A stretch of 64,000 nt of DNA from Boesenbergia rotunda (GCA_024364735.1 JAGFNQ010010088.1:62001-126000), one strand, 5' to 3'. Counted from the first letter of the stretch, positions 22,010 through 33,950 are shown. Numbers and translations are program-made. The notes: generated by a model from the letters alone, not told the origin.

Positions 22010-24005
22010 TCATTAAGTCTCTTGTTCTCACACTCCTAAACAAAATGGATCCGCTGAGAGAAAAAATCGTTATGTAATTGAAATTGCTTTAGTTCTTCTT
22101 AATCATGCATCAGTTCTACTTAAATTTTAGGATGACGTCGTCCAAATTGCAGTCTACCTTATCAATCATTTACCCACTCCACTACTTCAAAACAAGTGTC
22201 CCTTGGAGCGACTTTATAATCGTTCTCCAAATTACTCATTTTTTCGTATATTTGGTTGTGCATGTTATCCTTGGTTATGACCTTACTCTAAACACAAGTT
22301 AAACCCTCACTCTCAACAATGTGTTTTCCTTGGTTATAGTAATTTGCATCATGGGTATCGTTACCTTCATATTTCGACCGGACGGATATATATTTCTCGA
22401 CATATTATTTTTCATGAGTCTCTTTTTCCATTTGCAATTACTACTTCAGATCTCCTTCTAATAATCAAGGCACATTTCTAATATTACCAAGTGGTATATT
22501 ATAATCCCCATAGATTGCTCCATCAGGATATATTGAAAGTACAATAGGGGATGGTATCTTGGGCCCTGCTCCTCTCCACAAAATCCTCTAGACTCAATGG
22601 CTAATGATGATCCATTTTCTAATTTTGATTCCCATCAATCTGATCACTCGTCTCCGAGTAGCTCAGATGATGATACTCCTCGACGAATGCTTCCTTTAAG
22701 TGATATTTATGCACGATGTCAACTAATTTCTACTCGTTATCCTCTTCCACATGATCTTATTGCTTCTTCAAATTTTGTTGAACCTTCTAGCTTTACACTG
22801 GCAGTCAAAGATCCAAATTAGCGTGTTGTGATGACTATCGAGTTTGATCCTCTTCTTCGCAATGAGACCTGGAGCTTAGTTCCTCGTACTCCATCTATGA
22901 ATATAATTGGCTCTAAATGGGTTTATAGAATCAACTATCGTGTAGATGGATCCATTGAACGTTATAAAGCTTGTCTTGTTGTTAAAGGTTTAATCAACAA
23001 TCAGGTATTGACTTTAATAATACCTTTACTCTAGTTGTCAAAATTACAACTGTCAGATTATTACTATCTATAGTTGTTAGCTCCAGTTGGCTGATACGAC
23101 AATTAGATATTTCCAATGCTTTCCTTCATAGACACCTTGAAGAAACTATTTTTATGGAGCATCCACCTCGATTTATCCACCCACAACTTCCAACACATGT
23201 GTGTCAATTTCAAAAATCTATATATGGTTTTCAGCAAGCACCTTGTGTATGGTTTCATCGTCTATCTACCTGGCTTCATACTCAAGGATTTTCTGACTCA
23301 AAAATTGACTCTTCCCTTTTCTACAAATGCAATGAGGAATTTTCAATATTTGTTCTGATTAATGTCGATGATATCTTAATAACTGGTAGTGATCAAAACA
23401 ACATCATTATTTTACTTCAACTACTTTATCAAGAGTTTCCTATTCGAGATTTTGGCAACACTCATTTTTTCCTTGGCATAGAATTTCTCTCACATTCAAA
23501 AGGATGCCTTCTCTCCCAGAGCAAATATATCACTGTACATCTACAACGAGCTAAAATGGATGGTGCATGCCCTATCTCCACACCAATCATTAATAGTGGC
23601 TTTACTGCACATTCATCCTCCTCTATAATGGTCGGCCCTCAGATCTACCGAAGCATTATTGGTGTCTTACAATAAGACACTATTACACGACCGGATATTG
23701 CTTTTGTTGTCAATCGTGCTTGTCAATTTATGCATTCTCCTACTATACACCATTGGGAAGGTGTTGAGAGAATTCTTCGATATCTCAAGGGCACTATTCT
23801 ACATGGTCTTCTTTTATATCGTCAGTTCTCCTGAGAGTTGATTGCCTACAATGATGCAAGATTGGGCCGGATCTTCCGAAGATAGACACTCTACTAGTGG
23901 ATATATCATATTTCTTGAGTGAAATCTTGTTTCTTGGCTTTTAAAGAAGCAACCTACTATCTCTTGCTCAAGCACTGAAGCTGAATATAAAGCAATAGCA
24001 AACAC
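22010..24005 (+). pseudogene. Decayed Copia polyprotein (Copia-1), integrase end to RNase H
   Basis: Pieces in several frames follow Copia pol order. They are: the end of integrase (HTPKQNGSAERKNR near 22040, FRIFGCACYPWL near 22240); a linker; reverse transcriptase (SKWVYRINYRVDGSIERYKA near 22915, QLDISNAFLH near 23100, CQFQKSIYGFQQAPCVWFH near 23215, LINVDDILITGSD near 23360); and RNase H (ERILRYLKGTILHG near 23770, SCSSTEAEYKAIANT near 23960). Many stops and frameshifts make it inactive. The LTRs and gag are not found. It stops abruptly at 24005, where the LTR of a second, opposite-strand Copia element begins, so it was the target of that insertion. Confidence 0.85.
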
Positions 24006-24338
24006 TGTTGATCTAAAGCATGAAATCGTGAAATAAAATTTTGTAAATATGTAAACACTTACAGTGGATTTCACATGTCCTATGCTCTTTCGTGCTTGTC
24101 GTCGGAAGAATGATCACACACAGATCGGAAAGTTCTTCAGCTTTCACAAACCAAATCCGACTGCTTATGGATGATCTCCTCTTCTCAAGCTTCTCGCTTG
24201 CACTTGCACTTGAACGAATCACTCACCCCCTTCTTATATAGAAGAGCAAAGGGTAGAGAAGGAGTGGAGAGGGAGGGGCAACGTGTGCCCACTCCCTGGC
24301 AACGTGTGCAACCATGCACACGTTGTCGACTTCTAATA
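24006..24338 (-). repeat. 3' LTR of Copia-2
   Basis: Plus-strand reading opens with TGTTGATC; minus-strand reading opens with TATTAGAAG, so the usual TG has become TA. A LTR promoter TATA box, TTCTATATAAGAAGG on the minus strand, lies at about 24230-24243. The PPT GAGTGGGAGA adjoins it at 24339-24348. The partner LTR was not found. Confidence 0.78.
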
Positions 24339-24348
24339 TCTCCCACTC

Positions 24349-25409
24349 GTACAAGTCAAGTCACATAGGCAATATTTGAATCATGTCACAAAGACCATAT
24401 AGTCACATAGACTAATAGATCATCCAATTTATACCTTAGAGAAAATGATTCGTACAACAGCAAGCATACTGAGCAATCAATGCTAAGAAAGCTATTACAC
24501 TTAACTTAACTGCTCTCTGAGCGATTAATACTAAGAAAGTTGTTACACTTTACTTAGTCGCTCTATCAGATAAATCAGAGACATTAATTACTTGCTTTTA
24601 CCCCAGACTAAATCATTTACATCAATCTAAACATCTAGTCCCTCATGATGACAATTAAGTCAAAAGCATGTTCAGTATTTCCATTCAATACAATTATTCA
24701 AAATCATATTTTAAGTACGCAACAAAAATTATAATTGGTCGACCAATGAATAAGTGTCAAAGATGTAAATCTCTCTTAATCTTCCTATTTAGCTTGAATC
24801 TATTCATTATAATCAGTTGTTTTTCTAGTTATGCTCCATAGACCGAATCATCCATAGCCAATAGGATACATTCTAAGATAGCAGACACTGATTAAAATTT
24901 CAAGCAAACAGCTAAATAGTCACATAGGGTAAATCCGAGATTAACTTATAATCTCAAGGGTCTCACATAATAGAGACGCATGGATCCATTCTCCTACTGC
25001 CCATATTGTCGCTATAACGCATGTGACATGAATCACATGCTACGATGTTTTTCTCCTTTAACAAAAAGAGTGCATGTTTTTCTCAAAATTAATATCGTAC
25101 AGATTTTGATCAGGATATACCTAATATCTAATCTTGAATTCAACTTATGAATTCCTATCTGGCTTTAAGCAGATTCAGTAAATGGTGGGTTCATTTACTC
25201 CGATCATTACATAAATGATCTCATCTTGATACAAAAAATCAAGGCGACCCTAACTTATGAGTATGTCTCTATACACAGCTACACAAGTTGTCCAATAAGT
25301 AATGGTCTTACCTCTATTTATACTCAATAAATAGAGATGATTGTCTATTTGAGTTGGCCAATCTCATCCTGCCAACATGCTTATCGAGACTTTTATCTAA
25401 AATGTAACA

Positions 25410-25454
<45 letters not shown>

Positions 25455-25500
25455 TGAATAAATCATGGCACTTTCATATATTTGATTATTTTACAATGTG
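24349..25500 (-). other. Copia-2 3' untranslated part with (AT) microsatellite
   Basis: Non-coding stretch between the RNase H stop at 25501 and the PPT. It includes an (AT)n microsatellite at 25413-25453. No extra ORF such as a retroviral envelope-like gene is present. Confidence 0.6.
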
Positions 25501-28500
25501 TTACATTTTACGAAGTCCCAAAGACTTCACAAAATCAAGAAATGACTCTTTAGTCAATGACTTAGTAAAAGGATCTGCAAGCATAGCACGAGTAGGAATA
25601 TACCCAAGGACTACCTTTCTTTTGTCCACAATATCCCTTACATAATTATACTTAATTTCTATATGCTTGCCTTTACTGTGATATTTGGGATCCTTGGAAA
25701 AAGCTATCTCAACTTGATTGTCACGATATAATGTAACGAGACTCCCACTATCCTCAACAATCTTCAAATGCTTCAGAAACTTTCTTAACCAGACAGCTTC
25801 TTGTATAGCCGCTGCACAAGCCACATATTCGACCTCCATTATCGACAATGCTACACAAGACTGTTTCTTGCTATTCCATGAGATGGCGGCACCATTCAGT
25901 AAGAAAGTATAACCCGATGTGGATTTTCTATCATCAAGGTCTCCTGCCCAATCTGTATCCGTGTAGCCCTTCAGGCTCAACTTTGATCCTTGGAAGCAGA
26001 GACAATAATCTGTCGTCCCTTTGAGATATCTGAATATTTTCTTCACCGCCTTTTAGTGTCTCGATCCTGGGTTTGACTGAAAACGGCTAACTAAGCCAAC
26101 AGCATAACTGATATCAGGACGTGTACACAACATAGTATAGATCAAACTACCAATGACACTGGCATATGATTTTTTCTTCATGTCGGCTATTTCATTAGGA
26201 GTCTTGGGATACATACTCAGAACAGTGCCTCTCACTACAGGAGTTTGTTCAATGTTGTAGTTTGACATATTGAAGTGTTTTAACATCTTAGTAATATAGG
26301 TCTTTTGAGACAAACCCAAAAGTCTTTTTAATCGATCTCTAATGATCTTTACCCCTAAGATGTACTCGGCTTCTCCCATATCTATTATGTCAAATTGTGA
26401 TGAAAGTCACGATTTGATTTCTATCACAAACTGTATATCATTTCCAGCTATTAGCATAGCATTAACATATAACGATAATATGACAATCTTTCCTTTATCC
26501 TCCCTGAGGTAAACACAATGATCCTCATTGATCATTTCGAAACCATAAGATAAAATAACTTCATTGAATCTTATGTTCCATTATCTTGACGCTTGCTTTA
26601 GCCTATATATTGACTTTTTAAGTCTATATACTTTATCCTCTTGACCTTTAGCAATATAACCTTCTGGTTGTGTCATATAGATTTTCTCGTCAAGATTACC
26701 ATTAAGGAAAGCTATTTTTACATCCATCTGATATAATTCCAAGTCATAATGTGCTACTATAGCTAAAATGACACATATTGACACAAACTTCACAATTGGA
26801 AAAAATGTCTCTTCAAAATCAATACCCTCCATTTGAGTATATCCTTTTGCAACTAGACGAGTTTTGTATCTTTTAATCGATCCATCTGTCTTCCTCTTGA
26901 TTTTGAGAATCCACTTATTCTCAATAGCCCATCAGCCGGAGGAAGATCGACTAAATCCCAAACCTGATTCTTTCCCATAGACTTCATTTCTTCATACATT
27001 GCAATTCTCCATTTTTCTTTAACTGAACAGCATAATGCTTCCTCAACCGTTTGAGGTTCCTCATCATCAATAGGGAGAATCATTAATGCCTCATTCTCAA
27101 TGTCAAATCTTCTTCTAGGAATAATCTTGCGATTACTCCTCTGTAGGTCCGACTGTTGAGAAACTAAAACTGATTCATTCATTGGCAAATCACTCCCACT
27201 GGGTAGACTAGATTCAGTTTTCTCCTGTGATTCCTGATTCATTGATAAAGGAACAGTATCCTCCTCCTCTATAACAAATAGAGGAATCGATTTATTAACT
27301 TCACCTCTTGTTGGGAACTTAGTTTCGAGAAAAGTCGCATCTCATGACTCTATTTCAGGGATAGTTCTATCTTGTTGCTCATCAATAAAAACATAACCCT
27401 TAGAAGTATCAGAATACCTTACAAAGATACACTTTTTATCCCTTGGTCCTAGTTTTCCATATTTGTGAGTCTTATCATGAACGTAGGCAGCTGACCCCCA
27501 AGGTCTCAGATTACTCAAATCTGATTTTCTGTCTGTCCAACGTTCATATGGTGTAGATAGAATAGACTTAGAAGACACTCGGTTAAGTATATAGGTTGCA
27601 GCTAATAATGCACCTCCCCAATAGGAAATAGGTAAATTAGCTTGAGCCATCATAGACCTAACCATATCTAGAAGAGTTCTATTTCTTCTTTCAACAACCC
27701 TATTTTGCTGCGGAGTTCCAGGGATCGTTAGCTATCTAATAATCCCTTTCTCATTACATATTGTCTTAAACTGATCAGACAAATATTCACCTCCACGATC
27801 AGTGCATAAAGTTTTAACCTTATATTCCAATTGATTTTCAACTTCGATCAAATAACGTTTGAAGCAATCTAATACTTCATATTTATAAGAAATCAAATAC
27901 ACATGACCAAAACGTGTGAAGTCATCAATAAATGTAACGAAATAGGAACCTTCATGTCTAGCCTTCGCATTCATTGGATCACATACATCCGAACGAATTA
28001 ATTGTAATGGTGAATCAGCTCTAATAGCCTTACCAAATGGTTTCCTTGTTGCTTTTCCAGCAAGATAATGCTCACATATGGACAAGATAATCTTAGCATG
28101 AGTGCCCAATAGACCCTCCTTAGCTAATCGATTCATCCGTTCTTGTCCAATATGTCCTAGTCTAGCATGCCAAATTTCCTCATTAATATTAGCATCATTA
28201 GTAAGAGCAATGTTTGAAAAATAACTATAAATTCCATAATTAATAGCTTGTTCTACATCAAAAACTATGAAACCATTCATTACATAACCACATCCAATTA
28301 ACACGGAGTGAATACGAAGTTCCACAATACGACTGAAAAAATTTATACAATAGCCTAAATCAAGAAGACTAGTCAAAGAAACTAGATTTCGTCGAATCTC
28401 AGAAACATAAAGGACATCATGCAGAAATAGGGTATGTCAACCACGTAGGTTGAGCTTGCAAGTGTCAACTCCTTTGACTTCAATCCTTGCATTGTTACCC

Positions 28501-28740
28501 ACATATATCCATTTGCTGCTAGCTGGTACTCGACGGTACTCCATGTATGTGGCTCGATCACGAGCTACATGGTTCATTGCTTCTGAATCTATAATCTACA
28601 AAGGATAAAAATCAGCCAACAACACTGAACTAGCAACATAATGCTCATGAAAAGAAAATAAATATGGATCTACCTTTTTTGGCTCAGTGCATTCCCGAGC
28701 AAAATGACCCTTCTTGCCACAGTTATAGCAAGTCAACTTG
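25501..28740 (-). pseudogene. Copia-2 pol: integrase, reverse transcriptase, RNase H
   Basis: In minus-strand order there is a CCHC knuckle (CYNCGKKGHFARECTEP, 28690-28733), a protease region with the active-site triplet degraded (IIDSEAMNH near 28595), and a GAG-pre-integrase block (EEIWHARLGHIGQERMNRLA). Then come an integrase core (FVTFIDDFTRFGHVY, TDRGGEYLSDQF; 27342-28376), RT (26053-26832; YQMDVKIAFLNGNLDEKIYM, VYRLKKSIYRLKQASR) and RNase H (25501-26046; GYTDTDWAGDLDDRKSTSGY). The catalytic YVDD of RT reads YVNA at about 26453-26475, so both aspartates are lost. At least six stops or frameshifts separate the pieces. Confidence 0.88.
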
Positions 28741-28892
28741 CTCTTAGGTTTCTGTCCACACTTCTTTCCTATAATATTCTTCTTGATTGGGTCTTGCCCA
28801 GCAGCTGTAGCTTCTTTGCCTTTTCCCTTTCCTTTTTCTTTTTTGAACCATCTTTTCTTATTCTTGGATCCAGAGCCTTCAACTATAAAATT

Positions 28893-29514
28893 TTATCCAG
28901 AAATCCTTACGGATTCTATTCTCTCCGCCTCGAATTTAATATTGCGTGAGACATCAATGAAAGTCTTAATACTTTCACTATGTGTGAGGTTCTGTTTCAT
29001 CGATTCCCAAGAATCAGGAAGGGAACGGATAACTTCTTGAACTTGTTGTTCATCAGTCAACTCATGACCAGCAGTTTTCAGCTCTCGAATCATATTCCAT
29101 ATTTCCCTTAGATGTTGGGTCATGGAGACATTCGGGCGTTTCTTACAACTGTCAAACTTGATTGTCAGCTGACGAAGCTTGCTTAAGCTAACTCCACTGT
29201 ATTTATCTCTCAAGGCAACCCAGTCAAATTGAGTCGATGGCAATGGCTCATACTCATATACCAGGTCATCTACCATTGAACTAATCAAAATACCATTAGC
29301 AGTGGAGTCCTTTTTCTTTCATGCCTTATAGGCATCAAGATCACGTTTATGCTGAGCTGTAGAACCATTTACAAGTTCTATCATAAATTAATTTACAACT
29401 TCTAGAACTTCTTGTTCATCAAGTACATATTGTATCTTAAGGTGTCATATTTATAGTTGTCTCCATTTAATTTTTCTCCTTTGTTGAGTTCAACTATTAT
29501 ATTCTTCGTTGTCA
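28893..29514 (-). pseudogene. Copia-2 gag (UBN2 type), broken
   Basis: The start MTTKNIIVELNKGEKLNGDN is read from 29514, then a frameshift and stop near 29400. The body at 28893-29288 has the UBN2 pattern (KYSGVSLSKLRQLTIKFDSC, LREIWNMIRELKTAGHELTD, VIRSLPDSWESMKQNLTHSE). It ends at a stop before a lysine-rich segment leading to the zinc knuckle. Confidence 0.85.
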
Positions 29515-29766
29515 TGATCTAGCATAAATAAATGCATTATCTAGTTATTCAGTGTAACTCATATGCATGTAATTAATAACTAACTCATTGTAAATTAGAG
29601 TTGATTTACAAAATTAAGTAGTAACTACGCTCCAACTCATCCTCCGTATATCCAATCTAATAAACATTGATTAGTTATTTTACATACATCCCATCATATG
29701 AACTAATCATAAATGAACTTATGATTCAAATGAAATGAACTAATCATTAAGAAGTTTTGTTAACAC

Positions 29767-31613
29767 CATTGTTAAGAAAACCGGACCGGACCGGTCGGTC
29801 GGACCGGTTAAACCGGGAATCGGCCGGATTTCTAGTCCGAATTAGTGCTAAAAATCGCCCGCCTAAAACCCGACTTTGAACCGGTTTGAACCGGCTGGGA
29901 ACCGGGTGAACCGGACAACCCGGTTCACCCGGATTGATTTAAAAAAAAATTAAAAAAAAACAGCTTCGCCTCGTCTTTAATAATCAGTAAACCTAATTTA
30001 ATCACGTAATCGGCGATTTCTCGCATCGCTCAACCTTCTCTCCGCATCGCCCCGCTTTGCCAACGTTGTCGCGCCTCCGCCAACATCGCCAGTCGCCGCA
30101 CCTTCGCCAGCGTAGCCTGCCTCCGCCAGCGTCACCTGCCTCCGCCAGCGTCACTTGCCTACGCCAGTGTCGCTGCATCGCATCGCATCACCTCCGCCAG
30201 CGTCGCCAGCTGCCGCGCCTCCGCCAGCGTCACCAGCGACCGCGTCTCTGCCAGTGTCGCTCGCCTCCGCCAGCGTCGCCTCATCGCATCGCCTCCACCA
30301 GCCGTCGTGCCTTCGCCAACGTCGCCAGCCACCGAGTCTCTGCCAGCGTTGCCTGCCTCCGCCAGCGCCCCCGCATCGCGCCAGCTCCACCAGCGTTTCG
30401 CTTCTGAAGGTAACCTTAAGTTTTGCATTCACGCTGATCACAATTGATGCCTTTGATTAATCAATAATGAATTTGATTAACCTTAAGTTCTGCACTGTAA
30501 GTCTGTAACACAGTGGATGCCATTGTTTTTTATTTGTTTTATTATGTAAAATGTAAATTCAATTTGTAGATTCAGATATGAATCCTCCAATTTCAAATCA
30601 GTCTATAGAAGTAAACAGTATCGTACCTGAAGCTGCAACTGCCAATCCTGACAATGAAAACCAATCTTCCTCAAGTTCTTGTTGTGGGAAAACTGATTCG
30701 ACATGGAAGTATTTTAATTTAACAATTGAGAAAGGGAGACCATTATGATTTACATTATTAAACTATTTAATATTTGGCAATTTATGTTATTTTTGTAACT
30801 TTAGGATAGTAAACTTTAGAAGTTATTTTAATATTTTGAGTTTGCATATTAGGTTACAACAAAAGAAAAGATCTTATGATCCAATTGACTATGAAAGTAT
30901 TGATCTAGTAGATTTTTGGGTGATGGAAGAAGTAGAAGAGCCAGAACTTCCTAATGATCTTCAAGAGCTAATATATCAAAAAAAATTTTATACCTTCATA
31001 TCATGCTTATGAGTTTTCTTTGTTATAGAATATATTTTTATTGATGTTTGTATATATTTTTAACATATTCTATATCATTTTCATGTTTTTACTTTTTAGA
31101 TAATAATGAGAGGCATGAGATTGGTCTATTTGATGCTACTATGCCTCATGGATATGGTTCATTTGGTGATGATGGAGATGAAGATGAATATTGACATGAA
31201 GTATTTGATGATGGAGATATTCAACAAATTAATGCTGATTTTGATGATCCTATTTGATTCATGAATTGAAAAGTTTGAACCTTTAATGTTTCCCTTATGT
31301 TTTGGACTTATTATTATGTTTTAAAGTCGAGCTTTTGATTGATGTCAACTACTTTTGGAAAAGTGATTTTGTATGTGCTTTGCTAGTGTTCTCTATTTAA
31401 GTGTGCAAAAACATATAACATGCTCTACTTAGTTGATTTACTCTTGAAGAATGTAGTTGGGTCAGTTGTTAATTCCATATATTTATATAAATACATGTTT
31501 TATTATATATTGGTTATATTCCGGTTGGACCCCCAGTTAAACCGGTTGAACCTCTGAACCTCTGAACCCTTGCCCCGTCCGGTTCGATATCCGGTCCGAT
31601 TTTCAGAACCTTG
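29767..31613 (+). mobile_element. Internally deleted hAT transposon with BED and C-terminal coding remnants
   Basis: A 1847-bp element with ends CATTGTTAAGAAAACCGG and, reversed, CAAGGTTCTGAAAATCGG, followed by repeated CCGGACCGG-type subterminal motifs. GTTAACAC flanks it at 29759-29766 and 31617-31624, the right copy displaced by three bases. Coding remnants at 30587-30748 open with MNPPISNQ and lead into DSTWKYFNLTIEKGRP, the start of a BED zinc finger; near 30856-30965 is KRSYDPIDYESIDLVDFW and an acidic tail, as at the end of plant hAT transposases. The RNase H-like core and dimerisation block between them are gone. It is inserted in the leader of Copia-2. Confidence 0.8.
30050..30405 (+). 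repeat. GCC/GTC-rich degenerate repeat inside the hAT element
   Basis: Irregular repeats of CCTCCGCCAGCGTCGCC type make several frames open on both strands. The peptides are simple-composition and differ entirely by frame, so no gene is called. It may derive from a GC-rich leader of the transposase gene. Confidence 0.75.
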
Positions 31614-31747
31614 GTCGTTAACACATAACATAACTTTTCGGAAAATAAAACTGTTCGTACAAAACAACAGTAACTACTACATGACTAATAAAAAAACTAA
31701 ACGAGCAAATATTGTTTGTACATAACAACAGTAATAAAGACAAGACT

Positions 31748-32397
31748 CTAATAAACTAGATAAGCTAGCACTACTCCCACTAGGACAGAGATTAGCACGG
31801 TGGTAAATACTATCCCTTTCATCCCAGACTTGATCAGAGGTAAGTTAATTTCAGGATCCTCTACAGATTCTATAAGATCTTCTTCTGGATCATCCTCAAT
31901 TTGTTCAATTGGATCCAATTCGAATTCCTCAGGATCCTCTTCGAATTCTACTGGATCCTTTGCTAGATCCTCCTCGAATTCTACATGATCCTCCTCGAAT
32001 TCTATAATTAGACCCGTTTGGGCTTCCTCCGGATCCTCTTCGAATTCTTCAGGATCCTCTTCCATATCATCCTCGGAATCTTCCAGATCCTCTTCTGATA
32101 ATTTTGGCGAAGTAATTCTCTACACAGCTCGGAATATGAGATACGCCCTTCAAAGCATCCCCATATACATTTTGCAGCTGTTCCACCACGCCTTGCCAAT
32201 GAACGAATCAATGCCCCGATCCGGTAGTTATCTAGGACTGGAAACTCTTCCTGCTCGAGTTTCCAAAATAGTCGATCTAGCCTTCCCATATGACCTTGGA
32301 TTCTAAGACTTGGGCGGTAGTCAATCTCCTCTATCTGTTCCCTTAGCTTATTCCGTCGCACATCGCGACGAATCATTGTGGTAATAAACCTCGACAT
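31748..32397 (-). CDS. Unrecognised ORF pair: basic helical part, acidic repeat, C-terminal membrane segment
   Basis: The first frame (32397-32008, 129 codons) starts MSRFITTMIRRDVRRNKLRE, is basic, and has a helical middle (LDRLFWKLEQEEFPVLDNYR, IGALIRSLARRGG) that weakly recalls gag-like helices. The second frame (32065-31748, 105 codons) is an acidic repeat of EFEEDPEE type ending in a hydrophobic span, VFTTVLISVLVGVVLAYLVY. The two frames overlap by 58 bases. A single frameshift would join them, and acidic coding continues in the second frame upstream of its first ATG, so one broken gene is likely. It lies upstream of the Copia-2 gag, beyond the hAT insert, on the same strand. It may be a leader ORF of that element or an unrelated relic; I do not recognise the protein. 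Confidence 0.4.
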
Positions 32398-33010
32398 CCG
32401 GAATTGAAATTCACAATGTCAGTAATAAACTGGTTCAATTCAATTCACATATTTGCATAAACCCACAGAGTCATAAACAGATAAGAAAAATAAATTTTCT
32501 TGATTTGATGAGCTCTATTGACTAACACATTAGACCGGTCGATTTAGAAATTAAATCTCAAGTATTAGCTTGTCCCTTTGTCCTCATTAGAACTGATCTA
32601 ATCTTATAGGTATTGCTTAATTTGAAGCCCATTTACGTTTAAATAAAATTGATTGATCAAACCAATTAGACTAGTTATAATTTAGACCAAATTGGTCTGG
32701 TTAAACCAACCAATAGTTTGAACTAGACCCAACCTCATTGGACAAAACTGATCTGATCAAATCAACAAATGATTTGAACCAAAATCCGAGGAGCAAGGAT
32801 TTTGTGGTACCGAGATCGATCAAGCTATGTGGTGGCTTTAGGGAGGAGCAAGGAGACAGAGACGGAAGTGGACATGTGGAAGCGTGCGGGAGTGCATTTG
32901 TTAAATATGGAAAATCTGAGGGCTTAAAAATACTGAAATTAAGGGTTAGGTTTAAATTACCTAGATTTGGAGGATTTTATTATAAAATTGCTTTAAATTT
33001 ATAAATCCTC
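32398..33010. other. Unassigned sequence, no Copia-2 5' LTR found
   Basis: I looked here for a second copy of the 24006-24338 LTR and for a TGGTATCAGAGC primer site and saw neither. A TTGGTCTGGTTAAACCAACC-like inverted motif lies near 32690-32712. An 88-codon frame at 32738-33004 has no recognisable domain. Confidence 0.4.
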
Positions 33011-33282
33011 TTTTCCTTCTCTTTTTGGGAACGGCTCATCCACGACGCTGCAACCACGCGAACTGCCATCAACCTTTTCTCTCCCGTCCATCGCCCGGCG
33101 CAGCCATCTCACTTTCCGATTTCTTCTTCTTCCCTCTCGCCTATCGCCCCTCCTATTTCTCTATGTCGTCATCTGCTCTCCCGGTCTCCGCTGCAGAGCG
33201 GCAAAATCCCTCTAGCAGGCGCTGTAAGGAGGGATGGTAATAATTCTCGGTAGCCTTCAACCTCACGCCTCGAGGGCCCAAG

Positions 33283-33845
33283 ATGGAGATCAGTAGTTCC
33301 CAACCTTCACAATTTATAACGAGCATTGGAAATGGTGGTGTTTCTCATGGTAATGAGTTACCTCTCATCGAGAGTATTGAGACAGGGCAGGTCATTGTCC
33401 CTGAGAGAAAAAGTTGAAAATCTTTGTTTGCATATATGGGCCCAGGATTCCTTGTTTCTATTGCATATATTGATCCTGGAAACTTTGAGATAGATTTACA
33501 GTCGAGTGCACAATTCAAGTATGAGTAACTTTGGGTCATACTTTTGGCATCCTATTCTGCCTTGGTTATTCAGTCACTTGTAGCCAAGCTTGGAGTTGTG
33601 ACAGGGAAGCATTTAGCTGAGCATTGTAGAGCTGAATACACAAGGGTTCCTAACTTTATCCTGTGGATTCTGTCTGAACTTGTAGTTGTTGCATGTCATA
33701 TTCCTGAAGTTATTGGAACAACTTTTGCTTTGAATATGCTCTTCAAGATACTTGTACGGTGTGGTTTCTTATCACGGGGCTGAGTACTTTGCTGCTGCTC
33801 TATTTACTACAGTATGGGGACTTTGACTTGGACTCATGCCGTCGA
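33283..33845 (+). pseudogene. NRAMP metal-transporter relic
   Basis: From the ATG at 33283 the frame gives a short leader, then LFAYMGPGFLVSIAYIDPGN, LASYSALVIQSLVAKLGVVT, GKHLAEHCRAEYTRVPNFIL and CHIPEVIGTTFALNML, the first four membrane helices of plant NRAMP divalent-metal transporters. The DPGN motif that binds metal is preserved. Breaks: TGA where a Trp is expected (about 33416), TAA at about 33526, a frameshift near 33750-33765 after which helix 5 (STLLLLYLLQYG) continues, and loss of everything after about 33845. Intron positions expected in this region are absent and about 250 bases of leader-like sequence precede the ATG, so a retrocopy is plausible but no poly-A remains. Confidence 0.85.
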
Positions 33846-33851
33846 TAGTGG

Positions 33852-33950
33852 ACGGTTTTTTTTGCTTATGGACTTCTTTATTTTAGGCGGGTACTTCTGG
33901 AAGGTTCTTTTTGCTTATGGACTTCTTTATTTTAGGCGGGTACTTCTTGT
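33852..33950 (+). repeat. Local duplication after the NRAMP relic
   Basis: The stretch starting TTTTTGCTTATGGACTTCTT occurs twice, about 50 bases apart, each followed by ATTTTAGGCGGGTACTTCT. It marks the end of the NRAMP similarity. Confidence 0.75.

Larger units (their letters stand above)
24006..29514 (-). mobile_element. Decayed Copia element (Copia-2), 3' LTR to gag start
   Basis: A minus-strand Copia element: gag start near 29514, zinc knuckle near 28690-28733, GAG-pre-integrase and integrase, reverse transcriptase, RNase H to 25501, a 1.1-kb 3' untranslated part, PPT and a 333-bp 3' LTR. Its LTR end lies directly against Copia-1 RNase H sequence with AACAC (24001-24005) as probable target copy. 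I find no 5' LTR or primer-binding site to the right; the leader is broken by a hAT element at 29767 and the 5' end may be lost. Stops and frameshifts pervade the coding region. Confidence 0.85.

Noticed and set aside
30057..30460. Overlapping open frames of 90-116 codons on both strands
   Set aside because: Simple GCC/GTC repeats inside a hAT element keep all frames open; peptides are unrelated by frame.
29759..31624. Intact hAT transposase gene
   Set aside because: Only the BED start and the tail remain, with stops at about 30746 and later; the catalytic core is absent.
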